A stretch of 64,000 nucleotides of DNA, taken from contig CAZLRF010000003.1 in assembly GCA_964561785.1 (NCBI GenBank), positions 1-64,000 on the forward strand, read 5' to 3'. Shown piece by piece: positions 1-7,970 of this stretch. How positions within the stretch are numbered: position 1 is the stretch's first letter; each line of letters opens with the position of its first letter. The DNA comes from DATBSL01 sp964561785. GTDB lineage: Bacteria; Acidobacteriota; Vicinamibacteria; Fen-336. Made by a program: the position numbers and the translations under genes. The notes under the pieces were generated by a model. The model made no database searches, was not told the DNA's origin, and was given only the letters and a program-made list of their open reading frames with translations.

Positions 1-173
1 CAAACTCAAGCCCTTCGCCAGTCAAAAAGCCGCGCTTCTCGGCAAGCGCTAACACACGCGTTACTCCAGGGCGCTCGCTCACCCCGGCGGCCCGGCACAG
101 ACGAATCGCGCTGGGCCAGCTAGCTTCGCTAGATGCCGTCTCCTGGACGGCACAGGACCGGAGATCGAATAGC
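1..173. other. Left-edge region without a confident gene
   Basis: No complete gene can be supported here. On the minus strand one frame stays open from about 150 to the window edge. Its translation looks protein-like: it includes the stretch SERPGVTRVLALAEKRGF, with a possible GTG start at 82. It could be the 5' part of a gene running off the left side, but I do not recognise it and the stretch is too short to prove. Base composition is poorer in GC than the rest of the window, like the DUF1254 gene that follows. Confidence 0.25.
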
Positions 174-1742
174 ATGATCAAGAGCATCCAGAATCGAATC
201 GTCCATGCGAAGCGGTTCAGCAGAGTGGCCGCGTTGTTGATCGCGGCCGCCCCGCGCATCGCCCTCGCGGCGCAGGCACAAACCACTGGAGAGCCACACG
301 GTTGGCCCAACACCGAAACGCTGAAGACTCGCGTCGGCGAGTTCGAGTTCAAGAACGGCTATCCCACCGACGACACCGCACAGCGCCTGCGCGATCTCCA
401 GACGCTCAACCGGGCGACCGAGGTCTACCTCACGCAGATCATGCGGGTGGACGAGACCGCGTGGCGCGAGGGCATGCGGGCGTTCGGCTCCGTGAAGCCG
501 CAGCAGGTCGTGATCTGGGAGAAGTTGTTGGATCCCCAGTCGCTGCTGCTGACCTCGAATGCCGAGACCGTCTATGCCGTGGCCCATCTCAGGCTGCAAG
601 ACGATGGGCCTACGGTGGTCGAGGCGCCGCCCAACATGCTGGGCTTCCTGAGGGACGGTCTGCAGCGCTACCTCGCGGACATCGGACCGCTGGGCAAGGA
701 CCAGGGCAAGGGCGGGAAATACCTGGTCCTACCGCCCGGCTTCAGGGGCGATGCGCCCGATGGGTACTTCGTCGTGCAGTCCCCAACCCATTCGGTGAAT
801 CTGTCGTTGCGAGGTTTCCAGGTCAACGGCAAGACTGATCAGGCCGTCGGCCTGATGAAGCAGCTCGAGATCTATCCGCTCGCTGAGACTGCCGCGCCGC
901 CAGCAATGGAGTTCATGAACGGGTCCGGCCGTGCCATTGACACGGTGTTCCCGGACAGCTTCCGCTTCTTCGAGCTGCTCGCCATGCTGGTCAACGAGGA
1001 ACCGGTAGACATCTTCGACCCGCTGGAGCGCTCCATGATGCAGGCCATCGGCATCGAGAAGGGCAAGGCGTTCAATCCAGACGCCAGATTGAAAGCGCTC
1101 CTGTCCGAGGCGGCGCGGTTGGGCGGGGCCATGGCCCGCGCCAATTCCTATGCCTCCACGTTCGGCCGTTTCTATCCGGATCGGCACTGGCAGGGCGTGC
1201 CGACCGGCATCAGCTATACCTTCATCGAAGACGGCATACCGCAGGTGGACACGCGGAACTGGCTCTACTACACGGCGATCGGCAACTCGCCCGCCATCAT
1301 GGCGAAGAATGTCGGCCAGGGTTCGCAGTATCTGTGGACCTATCGTGACGCCGATGGCCAATACCTCGACGGCGCCAGGAGCTATCGGTTACACATCCCG
1401 CCCAACATTCCCGCGAAGGCGTTCTGGTCGGTCCTCGTGTATGACACGCTCAGCCGCTCGCAGCTGCAGAACGGGCAGCCCTTCCCCGCCGTGAGCAGCT
1501 ACACGAAACCCCTGGTGAACGCGGATGGCTCGATTGACATCGACTTCGGCCCCCGTTCCGTCGGTCGTCGGCGGCGCAAAGCGGGCCAGCGACGGGCGGC
1601 CGGTCTTGGTGCTGACGCAGTTTCTCAGCAAGCGAACGCGGGACGTCCTGAAACAGGAGGGCGCGAGCTACGCGGACGCGACCGGGAACCTCCGGATCGC
1701 ACTCGACCGCCCCGGCTTGTTCCTGGAGGCGCAGGGCAGTGA
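174..1742 (+). CDS. DUF1254/DUF1214 domain protein with replaced C-terminus
   Basis: Residues 1-35 look like a signal peptide ending near AQA, so the protein is probably exported. DUF1254 follows (about 60-190) and then DUF1214 (about 340-460), the usual order for this uncharacterised envelope family. Family-like sequence continues to the motif DGSIDIDFGP at nt 1524-1553, where homologues go on with about 40 more residues. Here the sequence switches instead to an Arg/Pro-rich tail that is an out-of-frame reading of the next gene. The last 60 or so residues are therefore not native and the domain lacks its final strands. Codon use is less GC-biased than downstream. Start ATG 174 is chosen because it opens the signal peptide. 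Function of the family is not established; the truncated product may be inactive. Confidence 0.7.
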   Translation: MIKSIQNRIVHAKRFSRVAALLIAAAPRIALAAQAQTTGEPHGWPNTETLKTRVGEFEFKNGYPTDDTAQRLRDLQTLNRATEVYLTQIMRVDETAWREGMRAFGSVKPQQVVIWEKLLDPQSLLLTSNAETVYAVAHLRLQDDGPTVVEAPPNMLGFLRDGLQRYLADIGPLGKDQGKGGKYLVLPPGFRGDAPDGYFVVQSPTHSVNLSLRGFQVNGKTDQAVGLMKQLEIYPLAETAAPPAMEFMNGSGRAIDTVFPDSFRFFELLAMLVNEEPVDIFDPLERSMMQAIGIEKGKAFNPDARLKALLSEAARLGGAMARANSYASTFGRFYPDRHWQGVPTGISYTFIEDGIPQVDTRNWLYYTAIGNSPAIMAKNVGQGSQYLWTYRDADGQYLDGARSYRLHIPPNIPAKAFWSVLVYDTLSRSQLQNGQPFPAVSSYTKPLVNADGSIDIDFGPRSVGRRRRKAGQRRAAGLGADAVSQQANAGRPETGGRELRGRDREPPDRTRPPRLVPGGAGQ

Positions 1743-2403
1743 CAAGGACCCGGGATCGGAGCCTCGGCCGCTGCGCTCGCTGCGAGGCGCGGCAGCCGGG
1801 CGGATCGTGAGAGCGCTGTGCGACATCGATCCCCCCTACGGTGTTCGCGAGCTGGCGCTGAAGGCCTCGACACCACTCGGCTCGGTGGGGAGGGTCGGCG
1901 GCTTCCTGGACCGGGAGGCTCTGGTCGAGCGCGACGAGCGGGGACGGATCGAGAAGGCCCGACGTTCCGACCTGGTGCGTCGGTGGGTCCAGGACTACGG
2001 GCTGCAGCGGTCGAACGACGCGATCAGCTGCCTGGCGCCGCGGGGCATCCCTTCGATGCTGGACCGTCTGAAAGGGCTTACCGACTACAGCCTCACGGGA
2101 TCGCTGGCCGCCTCCCGACGCCGGACGGTGGCACCCGCGCGTCTGGCGATGGTCTACACGCGGGAGCCAGGCGAGCTCGCCGAGGCCCTGGGGGTGCGGG
2201 AGACGGACGCGGGGGCCAACGTCCTGCTGCTCAGGCCCTACGATCCGGTGGTCTTCGAGCGCACGTGGTCCGAGGACGGTCTGTTCTTCGCTGCCCTCAG
2301 CCAGGTTGCGGCGGACCTGCTGACGAGCCCCGGCCGTGGACCGTCGGAGGGCGAGGAGCTGCTCCGCTGGATGCAGGAGAACGTCCGTGGCTGGGAAGCC
2401 TGA
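1525..2403 (+). CDS. AbiEi-like winged-helix antitoxin/regulator, probably 5'-truncated
   Basis: The protein resembles regulators that precede nucleotidyltransferases in AbiE-like (type IV toxin-antitoxin) pairs. The N-terminal part carries the typical YADATGNLRIALDRPGLF stretch. A winged-helix region follows (about residues 95-150, PPYGVRELALKAS to FLDREALVERDE). The first ten residues from the only in-frame ATG (1525) are an out-of-frame reading of the DUF1254 gene, so the native start has probably been lost at the junction near 1554. The stop overlaps the start of the partner gene by 17 nt, indicating translational coupling. It would be expected to bind operator DNA or the partner. Assignment to AbiEi is by pattern and neighbour, not by a database search. 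Confidence 0.55.
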   Translation: MARLTSTSAPVPSVVGGAKRASDGRPVLVLTQFLSKRTRDVLKQEGASYADATGNLRIALDRPGLFLEAQGSDKDPGSEPRPLRSLRGAAAGRIVRALCDIDPPYGVRELALKASTPLGSVGRVGGFLDREALVERDERGRIEKARRSDLVRRWVQDYGLQRSNDAISCLAPRGIPSMLDRLKGLTDYSLTGSLAASRRRTVAPARLAMVYTREPGELAEALGVRETDAGANVLLLRPYDPVVFERTWSEDGLFFAALSQVAADLLTSPGRGPSEGEELLRWMQENVRGWEA

Positions 2404-3212
2404 TCCGGAGTACGTCAAGGCACGCCGCGTGCTGCTGGACGCCCTCGTCTCGCTCACCCCTCACGCGGGGGCGCTGGTCGTGGTGGGGGCGCAGGCGGTC
2501 TACCTGCACGTCGGGGAAGCGGGCCTGGCCGTGGCGCCGTTCACGACGGATGGGGACCTCGCCATCCGGCCAACGGAGTTGGCGGACGCACCCCTACTGG
2601 AGACGGCCCTTCGAGGCTCAGGCTTCACGCCGACCGATCAGCCGGGGATCTGGACGCGTGACGACGTCGAGCTCGACCTACTCGTGCCGGAGGCGGTGGG
2701 AGGAGATGGGCGTCGAGGGGCGCGCCTGGGTCCCCATGGCAACAGGGCAGCCCGAAAGGTGCGGGGGCTCGAGGGCGCCCTCGTGGACTTTGGCGTGATG
2801 GAACTCCCCGGCCTGGAGGACGATCGGCGCAGTCTGAGGGTTCGCGTCGCTGGCCCAGCGGCCCCTGCTGGTCAGCAAGCTGCACAAGATCGCGGAGCGC
2901 GAGGATCAGCCGGATCGGCTCTCCGACAAGGACGCCCTCGATCTTCTCCGACTGCTGCGAGGGATCGAAACGAAGCTTCTAGCCAACGGGGTCCGCCGCC
3001 TTCTTGGCGCCGAGGTCTCCCGGCCGGTGACCGAAGAGGCACTCGATCGCCTTGGTCGCCTCTTCGGAGCGCCCAACGCAAAGGGGGTCGAGATGGCGGT
3101 GCGGGCGACGGAGGGCCTGGAAGATCCAGCCACGATCCGGGCGTCGTGCGTCGCACTCGCCTCGGACCTGCTCGACGCACTCGGCGGCCCGGCGACCAGG
3201 GCGCTAAACTAG
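2387..3212 (+). pseudogene. AbiEii-like nucleotidyltransferase, frameshifted
   Basis: Translation from GTG 2387 (AGGAGA about 8 nt upstream) gives a nucleotidyltransferase-fold protein. It shows VVGAQAVYLH and TTDGDLAIRP (the D-x-D-type metal/NTP site), DVELDLLVPE, and a Gly/Arg-rich segment typical of this family. The reading frame then breaks: family-like sequence resumes one frame over at LLVSKLHKIAERED and continues to TAG at 3210-3212. Removing one C from the CCCC at 2862-2865 restores AGPAALLVSKLHKI and one 274-residue protein. It is either a real inactivating mutation or a homopolymer sequencing error. In AbiE systems this subunit is the toxin; here it follows directly after the AbiEi-like gene. 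Confidence 0.65.
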
Positions 3213-3258
3213 ACGCGAGAGGGCGACGGGCGACATCGACCCTTCGCTTGCGGAGACG

Positions 3259-4179
3259 ATGGAGTACAAGGACTACTACAAGATCCTCGGCGTGCCGAAG
3301 ACGGCCTCGGAGAAGGAGATCAAGGCCGCCTTCCGCAAGCTGGCGCGCAAGCACCACCCCGACGTGAACCCCGGCAGCAAGGAGGCCGAGGCGCGCTTCA
3401 AGGAGGTGAACGAGGCCTACGAGGTGCTCGGGGACAAGGAGAAGCGCAAGCGCTACGACGAGCTCGGCGCGAACTGGGAGGCGTTCAGCCGGGGGCCGCA
3501 GGGACCCGGAGCCCGGGCGGGCTGGCCCGGCGGCGGGGTGCGGATCGACTTCGACGACCTCGGCGGCGCGGGAGGTTTCTCCGACTTCTTCCGCACGTTC
3601 TTCGGGGGCATGGGGGGGTTCGGGGGAGGCTTCGGGGGCTTCGGCGGGGTGGAGGAGGCCGCGGGTCCCGCCTCGGACGCGGAAGGGGACGTGGAGCTGA
3701 CGCTCGGCGAGGTGCTGCGGGGGACGACGCGCGAGGTGAGCGTCGGCGGGTCGCGGCGCCGGGTCGAGGTGAAGATCCCCCCCGGCGTGAGGGAGGGGTC
3801 CCGGGTGCGGGTGGCCGGGGAAGGCGGCAAGGGCCCCGGCGGGCGGAAGGGGGACCTCTACCTGCGGGTGCGCGTCGCCCCGGACCCCACGTTCGAGCGG
3901 CGGGGGGACGACCTGCAGACGACGGTGCGGGTGCCGCTGACCGCGGCCGTCCTCGGCGGCGAGGCGCAGGTGCCCTCGCTCGAGGGGCCGGTGGGCATTC
4001 GCATCCCGGCGGGCACGCCCGCGGGGCAGGTGTTCCGGCTGCGGGGCCACGGCCTGCCCCGGCTCGGCGGGCGCGGCGAGCGGGGCGACCTCCTGGCGAC
4101 GCTGACCGTGGAGCTGCCGCGGACGCTGACTCCCCGGCAGCGGGAGCTGTTCGAGGAGCTCCGCAGGTCGGGGGCGTGA
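3259..4179 (+). CDS. CbpA-type DnaJ co-chaperone (no zinc finger)
   Basis: This 306-residue type II J protein stimulates DnaK ATPase and delivers clients. The J domain spans residues 1-70 with HPD at 33-35. A Gly/Phe-rich linker follows (about 90-130, many GGFGG repeats), then two DnaJ C-terminal beta domains with no CxxCxGxG zinc finger. The absence of the finger separates it from the full DnaJ at 52326-53438. ATG 3259 starts directly at the J domain. It stands apart from the heat-shock operon, so it probably serves a specialised or stress role. A housekeeping role cannot be excluded. Confidence 0.9.
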   Translation: MEYKDYYKILGVPKTASEKEIKAAFRKLARKHHPDVNPGSKEAEARFKEVNEAYEVLGDKEKRKRYDELGANWEAFSRGPQGPGARAGWPGGGVRIDFDDLGGAGGFSDFFRTFFGGMGGFGGGFGGFGGVEEAAGPASDAEGDVELTLGEVLRGTTREVSVGGSRRRVEVKIPPGVREGSRVRVAGEGGKGPGGRKGDLYLRVRVAPDPTFERRGDDLQTTVRVPLTAAVLGGEAQVPSLEGPVGIRIPAGTPAGQVFRLRGHGLPRLGGRGERGDLLATLTVELPRTLTPRQRELFEELRRSGA

Positions 4180-4255
4180 CGGGGCTCACGCCGGGCGGGG
4201 AGGATTGCCCGTAGAGGAGAGGGTCGGCTACACTCGGCTCGTCGAAGGAGGGGGA

Positions 4256-4909
4256 ATGAAGTTGAAGCTGATCGCGGGTCTGGCCGTCGCGGCGGCGGCG
4301 GCGGGCATGGTCGGTTCGGCGGAGGCCCAGTCCAAGCGTCCGACCATCGCGGTGATGGACTTCGATTACGGGACGATCGACAACTGGTGGGGGCAGTACG
4401 ACATCGGCAAGGGCATGGCGGACCAGGTGGTGGACGCTCTTCTCGAGGACGGCAGCTTCCGCGTGATCGAGCGTAAGAAGCTCGACACCGTGCTGGCGGA
4501 GCAGGACTTCGCGCAGAGCGACCGCGCCGACCCGAGCGCGGCGAAGCTCGCCAAGATCGGCAAGGTGCTCGGGGTGCGCTACATCCTCGCGGGCTCGATC
4601 ACGAAGTTCTCGACCGAGAGCCGGGGCGGCGGCGTGCGGGTCAAGGGCATCGGCCTCGGCGGGAAGAAGGCCAAGAGCGAGGTGGCCCTCACCGCGCGGC
4701 TCATCGACGCGACCACGGGCGAGATCCTGATCTCGGCCAAGGGTCTCGGGGAGTCGAGCAAGGGCGGCGGGGTGAACTTCAGCTCGAGTGGCTTCGGGAT
4801 CGGGACCAACTCCGAGGAGTGGCGCTCGAGCGGCCTCGGCGAGGCCCAGGAGAAGGCCACCCAGCAGTTCGTGGCCGCCCTCGTCGCGAAGAAGGACCGG
4901 CTGGAGTAG
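4256..4909 (+). CDS. CsgG/HfaB-family protein with signal peptide
   Basis: The 217-residue protein begins with a clear signal peptide (MKLKLIAGLAVAAAAAGM, cleavage near AEA-QS). The CsgG core follows, with the family phrases IAVMDFDYG, FRVIERKKLDTVLAEQ and LGVRYILAGSITKF, and a late VALTARLIDATTGEI strand. CsgG proteins form outer-membrane secretion channels or periplasmic partners. Unlike canonical CsgG there is no lipobox Cys after the signal, so it is likely periplasmic rather than lipid-anchored. Start ATG 4256 has AAGGAGG just upstream and opens the signal peptide; an in-frame ATG at 4205 would put 17 unlikely residues in front. No curli genes lie nearby. A strong hairpin follows the gene. 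Confidence 0.8.
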   Translation: MKLKLIAGLAVAAAAAGMVGSAEAQSKRPTIAVMDFDYGTIDNWWGQYDIGKGMADQVVDALLEDGSFRVIERKKLDTVLAEQDFAQSDRADPSAAKLAKIGKVLGVRYILAGSITKFSTESRGGGVRVKGIGLGGKKAKSEVALTARLIDATTGEILISAKGLGESSKGGGVNFSSSGFGIGTNSEEWRSSGLGEAQEKATQQFVAALVAKKDRLE

Positions 4910-4936
4910 GCGCGGAAGCGCCGGCGAGCGTGACTG

Positions 4937-4966
4937 CGGCCCGCCGCGCACGTGCGCGGCGGGCCG
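4937..4966. terminator. Strong GC hairpin after the CsgG-family gene
   Basis: Positions 4938-4965 form a perfect 28-bp palindrome (GGCCCGCCGCGCAC and its complement), extended one pair by C4937-G4966. GTTCGCTT follows. The T-run is weak, but placement 28 nt after the CsgG stop and before the next start fits a transcription terminator. Confidence 0.6.
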
Positions 4967-4984
4967 TTCGCTTCCCCGGGGACC

Positions 4985-5563
4985 ATGGCCGAGCCCGTCT
5001 TCACGGTCGCGAACCAGCTCACCATGCTGCGGATGGCGCTCGTGCCGGCCTTCGTGCTCCTGGTGCTCGACCGGCAGTTCCGCTGGGCGCTGGTGGTGTT
5101 CGTGGTGGCCTCGCTGACCGACGCGCTCGACGGCTACGTGGCGCGCCACGCCGGCCAGAGCACACGGCTCGGCGCGATGCTCGACCCGGTGGCGGACAAG
5201 CTGCTCACCGGCTCCGCGTACGTCCTGCTCACCTGGGCGAGCGTCGTGACGTGCGCGGTCCCCGCCTGGCTCACGGTCACGTTGCTGTTCCGAGACGCGA
5301 TGATCGTGGTCGGGGTCGTGGTGGTGAACCTGACGGTGGGGCCCCGCGAGTTCGGTCCCTCGCGGCTGGGGAAGCTCTCGACGTTCCTCACCCTCACGAC
5401 CGGGGCGGCCGCGCTCGCGGCGAACGCGACCGGCGACTGCCCGGGGGCCCTGCGCTGGCTCTACGCGGCCACCCTCGGCCTCGTCGTGGCCTCCACCGCG
5501 CACTACGTCTACCAGGCGAGCGAGCACCCCCCGCGCCCGGGGCGACCGCCGGCCGGGGCTTGA
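4985..5563 (+). CDS. CDP-alcohol phosphatidyltransferase family membrane protein
   Basis: A 192-residue integral membrane enzyme carrying the full CDP-alcohol phosphotransferase signature D-x2-DG-x2-AR-x8-G-x3-D-x3-D, read as DALDGYVAR followed by GAMLDPVADK. About five or six hydrophobic helices surround it. The family joins a CDP-activated lipid to an alcohol in phospholipid synthesis. The substrate (glycerol-3-phosphate, inositol phosphate or other) cannot be read from the sequence. A second, more canonical PgsA is encoded at 61609-62208, so this one may make a different headgroup. ATG 4985 is preferred over upstream in-frame starts because MAEPVFTVANQLTMLRM matches the usual family N-terminus. 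Confidence 0.85.
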   Translation: MAEPVFTVANQLTMLRMALVPAFVLLVLDRQFRWALVVFVVASLTDALDGYVARHAGQSTRLGAMLDPVADKLLTGSAYVLLTWASVVTCAVPAWLTVTLLFRDAMIVVGVVVVNLTVGPREFGPSRLGKLSTFLTLTTGAAALAANATGDCPGALRWLYAATLGLVVASTAHYVYQASEHPPRPGRPPAGA

Positions 5564-5569
5564 GGCGCG

Positions 5570-6505
5570 TCAGAGGCCGAGCCTGCGGCGGAAGTACTCG
5601 AGGGTGCGGGGCAGCCCCTCCTCGAGCGACACCTTCGGCTCCCACCCGAGGACCTGGCGCGCGCGGCCGATGTCGGGCTGGCGGACTTTGGGATCGTCGA
5701 CCGGCAGCGGGCGGAGGACGATGCGGGAGGACGAGCCGGTGAGCGCGACGATCCGCTCCGCGAGCTGGCGGATCGTGAGCTCGTGGGGGTTGCCGATGTT
5801 CACCGGGTCCGCGGTGTCCGACATCATCAGGCGGTAGATCCCGTCCACGAGGTCGGAGACGTAGCACAGGCTCCGGGTCTGGCTGCCGTCGCCGAACACC
5901 GTGACGTCCTCGCCCCGCAGGGCCTGGCTCAGGAAGGCGGGGATCGCGCGCCCGTCCTGGACGCGCATGCGCGGCCCGTAGGTGTTGAAGATGCGGACGA
6001 TGCGGGTCTCGACCCCGTGCGCGCGGTGGTAGGCCATCGTGATCGCCTCGGCGAAGCGCTTGGCCTCGTCGTAGACCCCGCGCGGGCCCACGGGGTTGAC
6101 GTTGCCCCAGTACTCCTCCTTCTGGGGGTGCACGAGGGGATCCCCGTACACCTCGGAGGTGGAGGCGATCAGGAAGCGCGCGCCCTTCGCCTTGGCGAGG
6201 CCCAGGCAGTTGTGGGTGCCGAGGCTGCCGACCTTCAGGGTCTGGATCGGCAGGCGCAGGTAGTCGATCGGCGAGGCGGGGCTCGCGAAGTGGAACACGT
6301 AGTCGAGCGGCCCTTCGACCGCGACGTAGTTCGTCACGTCGTGCTTGACGAAGACGAAGTCGCGCCCGGCGAGGTGCTCGATGTTCGCGACGTCGCCGGT
6401 GGCGAGGTTGTCCATCCCCACGACCGAGAAGCCCCGGTCGAGCAGGAGCTCGCTGAGGTGCGAGCCGATGAACCCGGCGGCGCCGGTGACGAGGGCTCTG
6501 GGCAA
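5570..6505 (-). CDS. uxs: UDP-glucuronate decarboxylase (UDP-xylose synthase)
   Basis: A 311-residue extended SDR enzyme. The NAD-binding GAAGFIG has glycines at 8, 11 and 14. The active site shows ASTSEVYGD and Y145-DEA-K149. The segments VNPVGPRGVYDEAKRFAE and RIFNTYGPRM are typical of Uxs. It converts UDP-glucuronate to UDP-xylose with NAD+ in the cytoplasm. The substrate would come from the UDP-glucose dehydrogenase at 13480-14778, at the other end of this locus, so the two frame a UDP-xylose pathway for the glycosyltransferases between them. It is the last gene of the minus-strand polysaccharide run, 10 nt after the WcaJ-like gene. Confidence 0.92.
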   Translation of the reverse strand: MPRALVTGAAGFIGSHLSELLLDRGFSVVGMDNLATGDVANIEHLAGRDFVFVKHDVTNYVAVEGPLDYVFHFASPASPIDYLRLPIQTLKVGSLGTHNCLGLAKAKGARFLIASTSEVYGDPLVHPQKEEYWGNVNPVGPRGVYDEAKRFAEAITMAYHRAHGVETRIVRIFNTYGPRMRVQDGRAIPAFLSQALRGEDVTVFGDGSQTRSLCYVSDLVDGIYRLMMSDTADPVNIGNPHELTIRQLAERIVALTGSSSRIVLRPLPVDDPKVRQPDIGRARQVLGWEPKVSLEEGLPRTLEYFRRRLGL

Positions 6506-6515
6506 GGGAGTCTCC

Positions 6516-7970
6516 CTAGTAGGCGTGGTCCTGCCCGAACCCCCGGAACAGGGTCAGGATCAGGATCTTGAGGTCGAGGAGGAGCGACCAGTTCTCGATG
6601 TAGTACAGATCGAACTCGATGCGCTTCTCGATCGACGTGTTGCCGCGCCAGCCGTTGACCTGCGCCCAGCCGGTCATGCCGCTCTTGACCCGGTGACGCC
6701 GCATGTAGCGCGGGATCCGCTCCCGAAACTGGCGCACGAAGGGCGGCCGCTCGGGGCGCGGTCCGACGAGGCTCATGTCGCCGAGGAGGACGTTGAGGAG
6801 CTGGGGCAGCTCGTCGAGGTTGTGCCGGCGCAGCCAGGCCCCGATCGGCGTGCGGCGGGGGTCGTCGGGGGTCGCGAAGACGGGGCCGGTGTCCTTCTCC
6901 GCCTCGTCGACCATGGTGCGGAACTTGTAGATCTGGAAGGTTCGCCCGTCGAGGGTCATCCGCTCCTGGCGCAGGAGCACGGGGCCCTTGCCGCCGAGGA
7001 GCCGGACGAGCAGGGCGAGCACGGGGAGGACGGGGACGACGAGGGTGAGCAGGAGGAGCAGCAGCCCCGACACCGCCACGTCCATCGTGCGCTTGACCAT
7101 GCTGTTCCAGCCGGCGAGCGGGACCTCGTTGAGGCTGATGATCGGGATGCCGTCGAGGTCCTCGAGGGCGGCCTTGATCGTCGCGTACTGCACCACGTCG
7201 GGCACGACCTTGATGTCGACGCACTCGTTGCTGAGGTCGCGGACGAGGCCGACGAGGCGGTCGTGCTCGTCGAGGGGCAGGGCCACGTAGAGCTGGTCGG
7301 CGCCGGTGCGCTCGATCGCCTCGCGGGCCTCCTCGACGCGGCCCACCACGGGGAGCCCCGGGTGTCCCGGGACCTCCTCGCGGTCGCCGAGGAAGCCCAC
7401 GACCCGGTAGCCGAGCCGGCGGTGGGCGAGGAGAGCGTCGGCGACGCTGCGCCCGAGGTCGCCGGTCCCGGCCACCAGGACCCGGACGAGGTTCTCCCCG
7501 GCCGCCCAGCGCCGCTCCTGCCAGGCCCGGACCGCGGCACGGCCGAGGGCGAGGAGGACCACGTCGAGGGCCACGAAGATGGCGAAGACCGCCTGGCTGT
7601 ACTCCCACAGGGGCGCGACGTCGGGCTGGAAGCGGTGATAGACGCGCACGTACAGGGTCGCGCCGAGGGTGAGGGCGGAGGCCACGAGGACGCTGGTCAG
7701 GATCGCGAACAGCTCGTCGATGCGGCTGCGCCCGCGGCGCGGCTGGTAGAGGCCGTGGAAGTAGAGGACGACGGGCCAGAGGAGGGCCATGAACGGGAGG
7801 AGCAGGAGGTAGCGCGAGAGGTCCGGGACCCCCTTCGTGACCGGGATGATCCAGCCGACCGGGTCGGCGTGGAAGCGCAGGAGGTACGCGAGGAGCCACG
7901 CGAGGGCGGTCGCGATCACGTCGGACGCGACGTGGATCGCCGCCCACTTCCTCGCCTGGAACTTCAGCAT
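6516..7970 (-). CDS. Undecaprenyl-phosphate sugar phosphotransferase (WcaJ type)
   Basis: The 484-residue polyprenyl glycosyl-1-phosphate transferase has four or five hydrophobic helices in the first 130 residues and a central CoA-binding-like fold (about 150-260). A further helix leads into the catalytic bacterial-sugar-transferase domain, with KRTMDVAVSGLLLL, YKFRTMVDEA, LDELPQLLNVLLGDMSLVGP and GMTGWAQVNG. It loads the first sugar-phosphate on undecaprenyl phosphate at the inner membrane and so starts repeat-unit assembly. Its ATG overlaps the stop of the upstream glycosyltransferase (ATGCTGA), so the two are translationally coupled. The sugar is not readable; glucose is usual for this subfamily. 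Confidence 0.92.
   Translation of the reverse strand: MLKFQARKWAAIHVASDVIATALAWLLAYLLRFHADPVGWIIPVTKGVPDLSRYLLLLPFMALLWPVVLYFHGLYQPRRGRSRIDELFAILTSVLVASALTLGATLYVRVYHRFQPDVAPLWEYSQAVFAIFVALDVVLLALGRAAVRAWQERRWAAGENLVRVLVAGTGDLGRSVADALLAHRRLGYRVVGFLGDREEVPGHPGLPVVGRVEEAREAIERTGADQLYVALPLDEHDRLVGLVRDLSNECVDIKVVPDVVQYATIKAALEDLDGIPIISLNEVPLAGWNSMVKRTMDVAVSGLLLLLLTLVVPVLPVLALLVRLLGGKGPVLLRQERMTLDGRTFQIYKFRTMVDEAEKDTGPVFATPDDPRRTPIGAWLRRHNLDELPQLLNVLLGDMSLVGPRPERPPFVRQFRERIPRYMRRHRVKSGMTGWAQVNGWRGNTSIEKRIEFDLYYIENWSLLLDLKILILTLFRGFGQDHAY

Noticed and set aside
3027..3212. A separate 61-residue gene
   Set aside because: It is the 3' part of the frameshifted nucleotidyltransferase, continuous with upstream sequence once one C is removed.
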